Below, in pieces: positions 1 through 10,126 of a DNA stretch of 34,140 bases. The position numbers were made by a program, and so were the translations under genes. A model generated the notes under the pieces. It ran no database searches. It worked only from the letters and a program-made list of their open reading frames with translations, and had not been told where the DNA came from. Every line of letters starts with the position of its first letter. Positions within the stretch are counted from its first letter, which is position 1. Source of the DNA: Novispirillum itersonii subsp. itersonii ATCC 12639 (GTDB taxonomy: Bacteria > Pseudomonadota > Alphaproteobacteria > Rhodospirillales > Rhodospirillaceae); assembly GCF_000381985.1 (NCBI RefSeq), contig NZ_KB907357.1, forward strand, positions 1 through 34,140, in the 5' to 3' direction.

Positions 1-3000
1 GGCCGTGCCGGTGCCGGTGGTACGTGGATTGTCGACAAGGCGGACATCGGCAGCCTGAAGGTGACGCCGCCGTCGAACAGCGACGATGATTTTACGCTGA
101 GCGTGACGCTGACCGTGTCCGACGGGTTCGGCAACAGCAAGACGTCTGATGCGCAGAGCCTTCCGGTAACGGTGACGCCAGTTGCTGACGCCCCGACACT
201 GACCGGGCCGACCGCCGGTATTGCCGGGACGGAAGATACGACGGTGACGCTGGATATCGCGTCGGCGCTGACGGACAGCACGAATGAAAGCCTGAGCATC
301 AAGATTGAAGGTGTGCCGGGCAACGCGACGCTGAAGAGCGGCGGTGACACCCTGAAGGCGAATGCGGACGGCAGCTATACGCTGACGCCGGAACAGCTGA
401 AGGGCCTGACGCTGACACCAGGGGAAAACGACCGGACCTCTGTGACGCTGAAGGTGACGGCAACGTCGACGGAAGCGAACACGGCGGCGGATCCGTCGGA
501 GCAGCAGGCTGCGACCAGCATCGAGATCCCGATCACCTTCAAGTCGGTGGTCGATGGCGGCACGCTGACGATGGCCCCGGCGACGGGCAAGGAAGATACG
601 GCGATCAGCCTGTCGATCACACCGGTGCTGAAAGATGCGTCGGAGACGGTTGACTATATCACGATCAGCAATGTCCCGACGGGGGTTACCCTGAATCAGG
701 GAACCCTGAATGCTGACGGGACTTATACGCTAACCCCTGCCCAGCTGGCTGGCCTGAAAGTGACGCCGCCTGCCAACAGCGACGTTGATTTCACTCTCAA
801 GGTCACCGTCACGGTCCATGATCCGGAAGGGAATGTTGCGACCAGTGCCGCGCAGGATCTGCCGGTGACGGTCCGCCCGACGGCGGATGCCCCGATTGCA
901 TCGGTGGCCAAGGCTGACCTTGCGACGGATGAAGATGTTGCGGTCGGGCTTGGTCTGTCGGCTGTCAAAACCGACACTGACGGGTCAGAAGATCTGACCG
1001 TGGAAATCAGCGGTATTCCGTCCGGTGGCAAGATCCTTGATGCGTCCGGGAATGTGCTGGGTGTATCCAATGGCGTTCTGACCCTGACAGAAGCTCAGAT
1101 CAAGGCTGCCGGTGGTCTTGACGCGCTGAAATTCCAGGCTCCGGCCAACGCGTCGGGGGAATGGACCCTGACGGTCAAGGCAACGTCGACGGAAAAAGAC
1201 ACCTCCTTCGGGGTGGTTTCGGCCTCTGACACCACGCAGGTTACCATCAAGGTTGCCCCGGTTATTGATGCCGATCCGCAGAACTTTACGGTGTCCAGTG
1301 TCGGCACCAAGGAAGACACCGATGTGGTGCTGGGGATCACGATTCCCGGCACCCTCGGGGTAGATACTGACGGGTCTGAAAGCGTCACCAAGGTGACGAT
1401 CAGCGGTGTTGATCCGAATGCCAAGCTGATTGCGTCCAATGGAACGCCGCTGACCGCGAATGCGGATGGCAGCTATGAGCTGACCCCGGCCCAGTTGTCC
1501 GGGCTTAAGTACCGTCCTGCCCCTGACAGCGATGTCGACAACGTCTTGTCCGTGACCTTCAGTGTCAAGGACCAGAACCCCGACGGGTCGCAGGTCGCAA
1601 CGGCAGACATTACCAAGTCGATGACCGTGCGCATTGATGCGGTGGCGATGACGCCAACCATTGTGCTGAATGATACGGGCAAGATTGATTCCTCCGGGGC
1701 CAGTGCTCCGGTTGGGGCTGACCGGACGATGGTCGAAGCATCCGGCGACTATCATATCAATCTGACTGCCGCCACCGGCGACCCGGCGGATGCCAGCGAG
1801 TCGATCCAGTATATTCAGGTTGCGATCACCAGTTCTGACGGTACGACCGGTAACGAGGCGCTGGCGCAGGTCGGCTATTACGAGAATGGCGTGTTCAAGT
1901 CGATCACGGCGTTGGGGTTGGGCTCGGACTCTGCCACGGCCGTCAGTGGCGGCAGTGCTGTCACCTGGTACAACGTGCCGGTCGATAAGGCGCAGGATCT
2001 GGTAATCCGGGCAAATGACTATTCCGATGCTGACTTCCGGGTGTATGCCCGTTCTAAGGCGGTTGATGTTCCCTCTGACGGCGGGGGTGTAGGAGCCGGT
2101 GGAGGGGAAGATACCTCCGATAACACAGCCTACTCGACTCCGGTTTACCTGAACTTTGATGGTAAGGGGGTGGCTGATGGTCTGTCCGTGACGCCTCAGA
2201 CTCCGGGGACCGGCATTGAGGATAGTGGCCAGAAGGTCTCTTTGGGGCTAACTGCCGCTCTGGTTGATACTGATGGGTCCGAAACTATTTCCGGGACTTT
2301 CGCCGGTCTTCCGGTCGGAACGCAGGTTTACAGCGGCACCACTCTGCTGGGAACGGTGCAGCCGGGAACAGCGTTTGCCGTCTCGGGTCTGAGCCAGGCC
2401 GCTTTTAACGATCTGTCGATCGTCACCCCGACCAATTATGCCGGTCAGATCACGCTGTCGGCGGATATCTGGACGGTGGAACGGGACCCGTCGAGTGCGG
2501 CGACCAAGGCATCGGTCCATCAGACCGTGTCGCAGACGATCACAGTTACCCCGGTGGCGGATGGGATCAGTGAAACTGCCAACAGCGTGACTGTGGCGGA
2601 AGATGCGAAGGTTCTGTATCCGGTGACCTTCACGCTGAAGGATACGGATGACACCAGCACCGGTGCCGGGCATGAAGCCGTCACCGACATCGTCATCAAG
2701 TCCAGTGACCCGGATATTGTCGGGTCAAAGTGGTGGGCGAAGGTTGATGGTGTCGAGACTGAACTGACCGTCACCAACAATGGGAATGGCACCTACAGCA
2801 TCACTGTACCGAAGGGCGCGATTGTCCCTAAATCCGGTACCACGGATACGGCGGATGCCTATACGATTGACGGGCTGAAGGTTCAGCCCGCTAAGGACAG
2901 CGATGCTGACATCAGCGTGCAGTTCCATGTCACCACCACCGATACCGCGACGGGATCCGCCCCGGAAACCACGGTCAATGTGGTAAATGGCACTGTTAAG

Positions 3001-6000
3001 GTCACAGCTGTGACCGATAACATCACCCTGACCGCCGCCAATGTCAGCGGCAAGGAAGACGTCAACGGCAATCAGTTTGCCCTCGATCTCAAGGCGGGGC
3101 TGCAGGATACCGACGGGTCGGAAGTGGTGCAGTCTGTCATCATTTCCGGTGTGCCCTCGGGCTGGGAAATTGTTGGTGCGACCAAGCAGGCGGATGGCAC
3201 CTGGAAGGTGACTGATCTGTCGAGTGTCAAGTCGGTCAACAACAACAGCCCGACTCTCAGTGGCCTCTACGTCAAGCTTCCGCAGCATGAGTCGACCCCG
3301 ACAGACGTGACGCTGACGATGACTGTGTCCTGGAAAGACATGGCCAACGCGTCGGAGTCCACCACGCGGACCCAGAGTGTTGACTTCAAGGTCAACGTTG
3401 ATCCGGTTGCCGATATGCCGACCGCCGTGATCAAGTCGGTGACCGGTCTGGAAGACACACCGCTGGATGTCTACATCAACCCGACACTGGTTGATAAGGA
3501 TGGCTCGGAAGTCATTTCCGTCACCATCAGCCAGCTGCCGAGTGGTGTTAAGTTCGGTCACATGGTCAATGGGGTGTTTGTCGAGCTGACCTCGGCGGAC
3601 AACCACAACGGGACCTGGACCTTCACGGCTGCTCAGCTTGCCAACCTGAAGCTGTTGCCGCCGAAGGACTCCAACGTTGACTTCACCATGAAGGTGACGG
3701 TCCGTGCCACGGAACAGCACGATGATGCCGATGGCGATAACTACGCCGAGTTCACCCAGGATGTGAAAGTCGACATTATAGGTGTCGCTGACGGTACAGT
3801 CCTGAAGGATGGCGAGGCCATCGTGCGGACCGGTAAGGAAGATCAGGCCCTTGACCTTGATCTGGACAGCGTGACGCTGGCGGACAGTGATGCGGCTGCC
3901 GGGCGCCCGGTTTCTGAAACGGCCAGTTATGTCATCGACATCAAGTCCCTTCCGGCGGGGTTCACCCTGTCCGGTGTGCCGGAAGATGCGATGATCCCGT
4001 TAGGGAATGGCCGCTGGTCAATTGACCCGCAGTATATCGGTCAGCTCAAGCTGAATCCGCCGAAGGATTTTGCCAACGATTATAGCGGCGGTACCAAGCT
4101 GTCGATTTCGCTGGAAGTCCGGTCGACAGAAAATGATGGCGACGTGCGGGTGGAAACCCACCCGATTAACATCACCATCGAGGCAACCCCGGATACCCCG
4201 AACGTTGCTAACCCCGCTGCGGGTAAGGAAGACAGCGTTCTGACGATTCCGTTGACCGTCAGCGCCGGTGACAGTGACGGTTCTGAGACCGTGACCGGCA
4301 TGGCGCTGACCAGTAAGCTCAGCGGGTTTACCATCACCACCGACACCGGGGCGCAACTGGTGTGGGACCCGGTTGACGGCCGCTATGAGGTGAACGGCAA
4401 CGGTGACCTGCGTGGATACAGCAGCCTGACCCTGACCCCTGATTCCTCCCGTACCGATCTCGGCGGGTCGGCGGCGAAGGTCGACTATACCCTGAAAGTG
4501 TCGGTGAAGGACGCCAACGGCTCGACCGCTGATTTCAATGTCAGCAAGACGATTGCCGTGGCGCCGAAGGCGGATACGCCGATTGTCGGTGCTGTGAACA
4601 CCACAGTGGCCGTGATCGGAGATCCGGCTCCGCTGACACTGAAAGCGCTGAGTGGGGAAGCCGGGCAGACCGTTAATGGTGTGACCACTCCGGATGGATC
4701 AGAGAAGATCTCTCTGGTGATTTCTAACATGGTCAACGGGGCTGTTCTTGTTCACAAGAATGCCGCGACAGGGGCATGGGAGCTGGTTGGTCACAATAAC
4801 GGTGACGGGACCTGGACCATTGACGCCGGTACGTTGGACTCTTTCCGCGATGCGTCGGGGGCTTTGCCGTCCGGGGCGGTTCAGGTCTGGGCACCTTGGG
4901 GTCAGCGCGATACCTCCGGTAATTATTCTCCGCTGACGTCGCTGGGTCTGACAGTCAAGGCGATTGCGACGGAACAGGAAGGCAGCGGTGCAGACCGCAC
5001 GGCCTGGGCGTCAGAGACCCTGACGATCAAATGGGGGGATTCCGGAAACGGAGGGACCGGGGGTAATGGCGGTGATGGTGGCACCGGCGGGACCGGTGGC
5101 ACCGGTGGTACTCCCACCTGGGGGAACAATGCCTCTCTCACCGGCGTGGAGGACCATGCGGTTTCTAACCTTGGCCTGACCGCTCCGGGTGGGGTCAGTT
5201 ATGTGATCGTGACCGGGGTTCCTTCAGGGGGCAGTCTGTCTGCCGGGGTGTCTCTGGGCAATGGGGCCTGGAAGGTTGCGTCGGGTGATCTGGGGTCACT
5301 GACGTTCAATCCGCCGGAAGATATTGCCGGGAAATCAACCCTGACGCCGGGCGGCGGGCCGATCACGCTGACGATCAAGGGGTACGACAGTGGCGACACG
5401 CAGGTTGGTTCTGCGTTCGACCGGGTTGTGACCCTGCGGCCGGAAGCCGATGCCCCGACCGTCAGTGTTCAGCTGGGGTATGCCTATGAAGATGAAGGCA
5501 TTGCCCTCAGCAAGGTTGTCAACGGTGTTGCCGTAAACAAGATCTCGGTTGTCAGCACTGACAATGATGGGTCGGAAACGGTCTCTGTTCTGATCAAGGT
5601 GCCGAAGGGCTTCATGCTTTCCGGCGGTATTGATCCGGAAGGGACGACGACCGTGGCGGGCGGTGACGGTCAGCCGTCGTTCGTTCTCAATGGCAGCGGG
5701 GCTGCGGAATACAATGTGTATTCCGTCTCAATGTCGCAGCTGTCGTCTCTGTCGATTGTCCGCGACACCAATGTCCCCGCCGCTGAAAACTATTCCGGCT
5801 CGCTGAAAATTTATGTCACAGGCGTTTCGACGGAACTGGAAGGCGGTCAGGCCGTTACGGAAGTGCCGTACGTCATCAACATCGTCGAAAAGGCGGATGG
5901 CGCAAATCTGTCGGCAACTCCGGCGACCGGGATTGAAGATCACGGTGCGATTGCCCTGAATCTGAATGCCAGCCTGATTGACGGCAGCGAGTCGATCACC

Positions 6001-9000
6001 AAGATCTGGATCACCGGCTATGACGCGTCGAAGATGTCGTTCGTTGACGGCAGCGGTCAGGCGGTGACAGATGTCAGCAATCTGACGCTGGCCCAGTTGC
6101 AGTCGTTGAAGGCGGTTCCGGCAGCCAATTACAGCGGGACCCTGACCTTCACCGTTAATGCGACCACCAAGGATGGTGCTGATACCCTGACCACGTCGAA
6201 GGCGGTCAGTGTCACGGTGACCCCGGAAACCGATATGCCGGTGATTACCGTCACCCCGTCGGAAGCCGGAAAGAGCTATCAGTTCCACGGGGCTGAAGAC
6301 ACGGCGATCAAGCTGAACGTGGCAGCGGCCCTGACCGATACCGACGGGTCGGAACTGATGTCTGTGACCGTGCAGCTTCCGGTCGGCGCCGTGCTGCTGA
6401 ATGGCAGCGGCGGTGTCGTCGGCGGAAATACCGGGAACGGGACCTGGGTTCTGCGGCCGGAGGATCTGAACAATCTGTATGTGGTGCCGCCGCGCAACTT
6501 CAATGGCGACATGACGGTCACCGTCAATGCCACCGCGTGGGAAAAAGGCCATTACGAGGATGCGAAGACAGCAACGTCCAGCATTGTCGTGAAAGTTGAT
6601 CCGGTCGCTGACCGTCCGGATATCGAACCCCCGGCAACGCTGACGGTCAACGAAGATACGGCCCAGCCGCTGAATCTGAACATTGCCTATGGGGCAGCCA
6701 ATGAACAGCTGACCCTGACCATTACCGATGTGCCCACCGGCGCGACCTTCACGGTCAACGACGTGGCCATCGGGACGCTGGCCGCCGATGGCAAGACCTG
6801 GACCTTCAACAATGCGCAGGTCCAGCAGATCATCACGGCAGGGACCAACGCCTTTAAGATTGTGCCGCCGCCGGACTCGAACACCGATTTCACCATGCGG
6901 GTGAAGGTTGATAGCTATGACAACGGCAGTACGGCGACCAGCGCCGGTGCCGGTGCAGATGGGTATCGCCCGATTGCGGTGACGATGAATGCGGTTGCCG
7001 ATGCGCCGACACAGGCGGTTGCCGCCAATGTTACCGGCAATGAAGACACACCGATTGCACTGAGCATCACCTCGGCCCTGACCGATACTGATGGTTCGGA
7101 AACGTTGTCGGTCAAAATCTCCGGCGTCCCGGCAGGGGGAAGCCTGTCGGCGGGCGTTAAGAATGCTGACGGGACCTGGACTGTGCAGTCGGCCGATCTG
7201 GCGACCCTTAAGTTCAATCCGCCAGCCAATGCCAGCGGTACTTTCACCCTGACCGCGACCGCGATTGCCACGGAAAAGTCGAACAGCAATACGGCTTCGG
7301 CGGCAGACACCACCTTTACGGTGACGGTCAACCCGGTGGCGGATACGCCGTCCCTTGTTCTGGGGACGGTGGCGACCCGTGCTGAAGACGCCAACAACAA
7401 TGTGGTGCCTCTCAGCATTACGGCAACCAGCCCGGATTCGTCCGAGGTTGTTTCCGTGAAGATCTCCGGCCTGCCCGCCGGGGCGACGCTGAGTGCCGGG
7501 ACCCTGAACGCGGACGGTTCTTATACCGTTGCGGCAGCCGATCTCACCGGCCTGAGCCTGAAACTGCCTGCCAACTACAGCGGTACGACAACCCTGTCGG
7601 TGGTGGCGACCAGTGTGGATGGGGCCAGTAAGGCTGACAGTACGACCGGCACCATCAGCTTCACCACCACGCCGGTGGCGGACGCTCCGACGGTGACCCC
7701 GGTGGCTGCCACCGGCACCGAGGACGGTGGCGGGATTCCGCTCGATCTGGGTGTGCGGATGGTTGATACCGATGGGTCTGAAACCCTGAAGGTTGTTCTG
7801 GGCAATATTCCGCCGGGGTCGACCCTGACGGCGAACGGGGTGGCGGTGACGATCTCCAGCGGCAAGGCAACCCTGACCGCCGGTCAGTGGTCTGATCTGG
7901 TGCTGACGCCGCCGTCAAATTACTCCGGGACCGTTAACCTGAGTGTGGAGGCGACCACCACCGACGGCCCTTCCACTTCGCCTACGACCTCTGCGACTCT
8001 GCCGCTGACGGTTACGGCCGTTGCCGACACGCCGACCCTGACCGCCGGGAACGTTTCGGGGAATGAGGACATAGCAATTACCCTGAACCTCAAGTCTGCC
8101 CTGACCGATCTTGACGGCTCTGAAACGCTGGTGCTGCGGATTACCGGGGTTCCGTCCGATGCGACGCTGAGCGCGGGAATGCGTAATGCCGATGGATCGT
8201 GGACGGTGCCGGGCGACAGCATCTCCGGCCTGACCTTTAAGGCCGGAACCAATGTCAGCGGGACGTTCAATCTGGGTGTTCAGGCTATTTCGACTGAAAA
8301 GTCGAACGGCTCGACGGCCAGCACCAGCGTCAAGACCTTCAGCGTTACGGTCAATCCGGTGGCCGATGCCCCGGACGCCAAAGGGGCGGAAATCGTCACC
8401 AACTCCGGTACAGCCATTCCGCTGAACCTGTCGGTGATCCATACCGACCCGAGTGAAACCCTGACCCTGACCATTGAAGGGGTGCCGACCGGAGCCGTCC
8501 TGACGCACGCCACCGACCTCGGGAACGGGGTGTGGTCGGTTAAGGAAGCGGATCTGGGGAATGTGACCTTTACCGCGCCAAATGGCGGGGCCAACGGTCA
8601 GTGGAATATGACCCTGAAGGCCGTTTCCACCGAAAGCAATGGCACCTCGGCGCCTGATACCGTTGCTGTTAATGTCACGGTTGATAACGCGGCGACTGCG
8701 GTGACGATCAAGGTGATTGACCCCTATGTGCAGGGGGCCATGGTGTTCTATGACACCGATGGCGACGGCGTTCGGGATGATAATGAGGTCATGGGCTACA
8801 CCAACGAGTTCGGGGAAGTGACCCTGAACATCGACTCCGGTGTCTCTGGCCGGTTTATTTCCATCGGGGGGATTGACTCCGCGACCGGTAAGCCGGTGGA
8901 CGGTGTCTTCATCGGTACTGGGTCAACCCTGACGCCGCTGACCACCGTGCTCGACTCCATCGGGTCGCAGCATGGGCAGTCGGCAGCGGAATGGCTGGTC

Positions 9001-9942
9001 GATAAGATGGGGATGGATCCGCAGACCCTGCATGGGATCGATCTGCAGAACTTCGATCCGGTGGCGACGCTGGTGGGTGACGGGGCGCAGTCGGTGCAGG
9101 CCGGTGAAATCCTGCGGGCCGGGATGATGGTGCAGAACACCGTCTCGATGCTGACGTCGGTGATTGAAGGCAGCCATCCGGGCATCACCAACGTTGATGC
9201 AGCCAAGATCGCCCTGCAGCAGGTGGTCGCGGCGGTTGATGAACATGGGATGTCGGCCCTGACCACCGGGGCGGCGGATCTGGTCCGCGATGCCCTGACT
9301 TCTGCGGGGAATGATGGCCTGAGTGTCTCTGATGACGCGGTCAATGCCATGGCCAAGTCGATTGCCGATAACAACACCGCCTTGCAGTCTCAGACCGGTG
9401 GGACCGGGAAGGAACTGCTGGCCAATCTGTCGGCTGTGTCCACCGAGGCGCAGGGGACAGTTGCCGATCATCTGCATCAGGTGGCCGATGCCGCAACCCC
9501 GGAGCTTCCTGTGCAGCCGGAAACCCCGGCTCAGCAGGAGGCTGCGGCCCATGCGGATCCGACCGGTCAGGAGAATGCGTCCGTCCATTCTGACGCCTCT
9601 GCCCATGAGCAGGGGGGCCAGACCCAGACCACGCCGGACAGCTGGGATACCTTCCTGTCCAGTGAGCATGGGGCGACAGCACAGGGTGGCGTTGACGGTC
9701 ATGACACTTCGGCCATTGATGCCTACAACAGTCTGGCTCTGTCGGAACATGGTACCGGCTCGGTGATGGATAGTGTTGGAACGGACGGGATGGACAGCAC
9801 CCATGCCATCGCGGCCAGCGACACCAGCAGCAGCGATATGGCCGGTCTGGACGTCAATCATGGTTCGGCGGGCGATGTCACCACCCCGGCGACTGACGAT
9901 CATAGCCATGCCACCATCGCCTCGATGAGCATGGCCTCGTAA
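1..9942 (+). CDS. Giant Ig/cadherin-like repeat surface protein, 3' part (5' end outside window)
   Basis: The frame is open from base 1, so this is the C-terminal part (3313 codons visible) of a larger protein. The first start-like codon, GTG at 61, is internal to a repeat. About 22 beta-sandwich repeats of mostly 111-134 residues follow, each with a core like P-V-A-D-x-P, then G-x-E-D-T, then L-T-D-x-D-G-S-E, a G-x-P-x-G turn, a D-G-x-W strand, a P-P-x-N-x-S-G turn and V-x-A-x-x-T-E. The recurring D-x-D-G-S-E suggests calcium binding between domains, as in cadherin and bacterial Ig-like adhesin repeats. Glycine-rich linkers interrupt the array at 2080-2106 and 5041-5112. After about 8690 comes a module with the EF-hand-like loop DTDGDGVRDDNE (8752-8787), then a helical stretch and a tail rich in His, Asp, Ser and Thr. 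No RTX nonapeptides are visible. A role as a secreted or surface adhesin is inferred; no secretion genes lie in the window. Confidence 0.85.
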   Translation, partial: GRAGAGGTWIVDKADIGSLKVTPPSNSDDDFTLSVTLTVSDGFGNSKTSDAQSLPVTVTPVADAPTLTGPTAGIAGTEDTTVTLDIASALTDSTNESLSIKIEGVPGNATLKSGGDTLKANADGSYTLTPEQLKGLTLTPGENDRTSVTLKVTATSTEANTAADPSEQQAATSIEIPITFKSVVDGGTLTMAPATGKEDTAISLSITPVLKDASETVDYITISNVPTGVTLNQGTLNADGTYTLTPAQLAGLKVTPPANSDVDFTLKVTVTVHDPEGNVATSAAQDLPVTVRPTADAPIASVAKADLATDEDVAVGLGLSAVKTDTDGSEDLTVEISGIPSGGKILDASGNVLGVSNGVLTLTEAQIKAAGGLDALKFQAPANASGEWTLTVKATSTEKDTSFGVVSASDTTQVTIKVAPVIDADPQNFTVSSVGTKEDTDVVLGITIPGTLGVDTDGSESVTKVTISGVDPNAKLIASNGTPLTANADGSYELTPAQLSGLKYRPAPDSDVDNVLSVTFSVKDQNPDGSQVATADITKSMTVRIDAVAMTPTIVLNDTGKIDSSGASAPVGADRTMVEASGDYHINLTAATGDPADASESIQYIQVAITSSDGTTGNEALAQVGYYENGVFKSITALGLGSDSATAVSGGSAVTWYNVPVDKAQDLVIRANDYSDADFRVYARSKAVDVPSDGGGVGAGGGEDTSDNTAYSTPVYLNFDGKGVADGLSVTPQTPGTGIEDSGQKVSLGLTAALVDTDGSETISGTFAGLPVGTQVYSGTTLLGTVQPGTAFAVSGLSQAAFNDLSIVTPTNYAGQITLSADIWTVERDPSSAATKASVHQTVSQTITVTPVADGISETANSVTVAEDAKVLYPVTFTLKDTDDTSTGAGHEAVTDIVIKSSDPDIVGSKWWAKVDGVETELTVTNNGNGTYSITVPKGAIVPKSGTTDTADAYTIDGLKVQPAKDSDADISVQFHVTTTDTATGSAPETTVNVVNGTVKVTAVTDNITLTAANVSGKEDVNGNQFALDLKAGLQDTDGSEVVQSVIISGVPSGWEIVGATKQADGTWKVTDLSSVKSVNNNSPTLSGLYVKLPQHESTPTDVTLTMTVSWKDMANASESTTRTQSVDFKVNVDPVADMPTAVIKSVTGLEDTPLDVYINPTLVDKDGSEVISVTISQLPSGVKFGHMVNGVFVELTSADNHNGTWTFTAAQLANLKLLPPKDSNVDFTMKVTVRATEQHDDADGDNYAEFTQDVKVDIIGVADGTVLKDGEAIVRTGKEDQALDLDLDSVTLADSDAAAGRPVSETASYVIDIKSLPAGFTLSGVPEDAMIPLGNGRWSIDPQYIGQLKLNPPKDFANDYSGGTKLSISLEVRSTENDGDVRVETHPINITIEATPDTPNVANPAAGKEDSVLTIPLTVSAGDSDGSETVTGMALTSKLSGFTITTDTGAQLVWDPVDGRYEVNGNGDLRGYSSLTLTPDSSRTDLGGSAAKVDYTLKVSVKDANGSTADFNVSKTIAVAPKADTPIVGAVNTTVAVIGDPAPLTLKALSGEAGQTVNGVTTPDGSEKISLVISNMVNGAVLVHKNAATGAWELVGHNNGDGTWTIDAGTLDSFRDASGALPSGAVQVWAPWGQRDTSGNYSPLTSLGLTVKAIATEQEGSGADRTAWASETLTIKWGDSGNGGTGGNGGDGGTGGTGGTGGTPTWGNNASLTGVEDHAVSNLGLTAPGGVSYVIVTGVPSGGSLSAGVSLGNGAWKVASGDLGSLTFNPPEDIAGKSTLTPGGGPITLTIKGYDSGDTQVGSAFDRVVTLRPEADAPTVSVQLGYAYEDEGIALSKVVNGVAVNKISVVSTDNDGSETVSVLIKVPKGFMLSGGIDPEGTTTVAGGDGQPSFVLNGSGAAEYNVYSVSMSQLSSLSIVRDTNVPAAENYSGSLKIYVTGVSTELEGGQAVTEVPYVINIVEKADGANLSATPATGIEDHGAIALNLNASLIDGSESITKIWITGYDASKMSFVDGSGQAVTDVSNLTLAQLQSLKAVPAANYSGTLTFTVNATTKDGADTLTTSKAVSVTVTPETDMPVITVTPSEAGKSYQFHGAEDTAIKLNVAAALTDTDGSELMSVTVQLPVGAVLLNGSGGVVGGNTGNGTWVLRPEDLNNLYVVPPRNFNGDMTVTVNATAWEKGHYEDAKTATSSIVVKVDPVADRPDIEPPATLTVNEDTAQPLNLNIAYGAANEQLTLTITDVPTGATFTVNDVAIGTLAADGKTWTFNNAQVQQIITAGTNAFKIVPPPDSNTDFTMRVKVDSYDNGSTATSAGAGADGYRPIAVTMNAVADAPTQAVAANVTGNEDTPIALSITSALTDTDGSETLSVKISGVPAGGSLSAGVKNADGTWTVQSADLATLKFNPPANASGTFTLTATAIATEKSNSNTASAADTTFTVTVNPVADTPSLVLGTVATRAEDANNNVVPLSITATSPDSSEVVSVKISGLPAGATLSAGTLNADGSYTVAAADLTGLSLKLPANYSGTTTLSVVATSVDGASKADSTTGTISFTTTPVADAPTVTPVAATGTEDGGGIPLDLGVRMVDTDGSETLKVVLGNIPPGSTLTANGVAVTISSGKATLTAGQWSDLVLTPPSNYSGTVNLSVEATTTDGPSTSPTTSATLPLTVTAVADTPTLTAGNVSGNEDIAITLNLKSALTDLDGSETLVLRITGVPSDATLSAGMRNADGSWTVPGDSISGLTFKAGTNVSGTFNLGVQAISTEKSNGSTASTSVKTFSVTVNPVADAPDAKGAEIVTNSGTAIPLNLSVIHTDPSETLTLTIEGVPTGAVLTHATDLGNGVWSVKEADLGNVTFTAPNGGANGQWNMTLKAVSTESNGTSAPDTVAVNVTVDNAATAVTIKVIDPYVQGAMVFYDTDGDGVRDDNEVMGYTNEFGEVTLNIDSGVSGRFISIGGIDSATGKPVDGVFIGTGSTLTPLTTVLDSIGSQHGQSAAEWLVDKMGMDPQTLHGIDLQNFDPVATLVGDGAQSVQAGEILRAGMMVQNTVSMLTSVIEGSHPGITNVDAAKIALQQVVAAVDEHGMSALTTGAADLVRDALTSAGNDGLSVSDDAVNAMAKSIADNNTALQSQTGGTGKELLANLSAVSTEAQGTVADHLHQVADAATPELPVQPETPAQQEAAAHADPTGQENASVHSDASAHEQGGQTQTTPDSWDTFLSSEHGATAQGGVDGHDTSAIDAYNSLALSEHGTGSVMDSVGTDGMDSTHAIAASDTSSSDMAGLDVNHGSAGDVTTPATDDHSHATIASMSMAS
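2080..2106 (+). other. First glycine-rich linker in the giant protein
   Basis: Nine codons encode seven Gly plus Val and Ala, directly after the atypical repeat block and before a run of ordinary repeats. It looks like a flexible hinge between two sub-arrays. Confidence 0.6.
5041..5112 (+). repeat. Second glycine linker, encoded by 9-bp tandem repeats
   Basis: Some 24 codons are mostly Gly with Thr, Asn and Asp. The second half is built from near-identical 9-bp units of the form GGC ACC GGT (about three in a row around 5089-5109). Such DNA can expand or contract in whole codons, so linker length may vary between strains. It sits between the degenerate repeat beginning at 4567 and the next ordinary repeat. 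Confidence 0.7.
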
Positions 9943-9962
9943 GGCCGATCCCCTTTTAACTT

Positions 9963-10000
9963 AAAAACCCCGTCAGTCTGACCGGACTGGCGGGGTTTTT
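9963..10000 (+). terminator. Rho-independent terminator of the giant gene
   Basis: CCCCGTCAGTC pairs with GACTGGCGGGG (one G-T wobble) around a short loop, with A5 before and T5 after. It begins about 20 bases after the TAA stop at 9942. The A and T tracts make it potentially bidirectional. Confidence 0.9.
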
Positions 10001-10065
10001 CGTTTCTGTTGCTGCTCGGTCTTCAGGGGGGCTGATCTGGCAGATCTCTGTCGCCGACAAACAAA

Positions 10066-10091
10066 AACGCCCGGCACTCAGGCCGGGCGTT
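10066..10091 (-). terminator. Terminator of the pheST operon
   Basis: A perfect 10-bp stem, AACGCCCGGC with GCCGGGCGTT, has a 6-nt loop. On the minus strand it runs into GTTTTTGTTTG. It lies about 70 bases after the pheT stop codon and is the natural end of the leftward transcript. Confidence 0.88.
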
Positions 10092-10126
10092 CTGTCTTAA
10101 AAATCACAGGCGATCAGAGTGTGTCC

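Larger units (their letters stand above)
181..8690 (+). repeat. Array of about 22 Ig/cadherin-like coding repeats
   Basis: Repeat starts, taken at the V-A-D or equivalent motif, fall at 181, 547, 880, 1261, 1642 (atypical), 2170, 2554, 3010, 3406, 3784, 4186, 4567 (degenerate), about 5113, 5443, 5890, 6226, 6604, 6994, 7336, 7675, 8020 and 8359. Spacing is mostly 333-402 bp. The last five units are the most regular, at 339-345 bp. The block at 1642-2170 is longer and lacks the G-x-E-D-T and D-x-D-G-S-E signatures. Similarity is mainly at protein level; the DNA of neighbouring units has diverged. Confidence 0.8.

Noticed and set aside
181-8690. Tandem repeats as a CRISPR or satellite array
   Set aside because: Units are over 330 bp, fully in frame and conserved at protein level; they encode protein domains.
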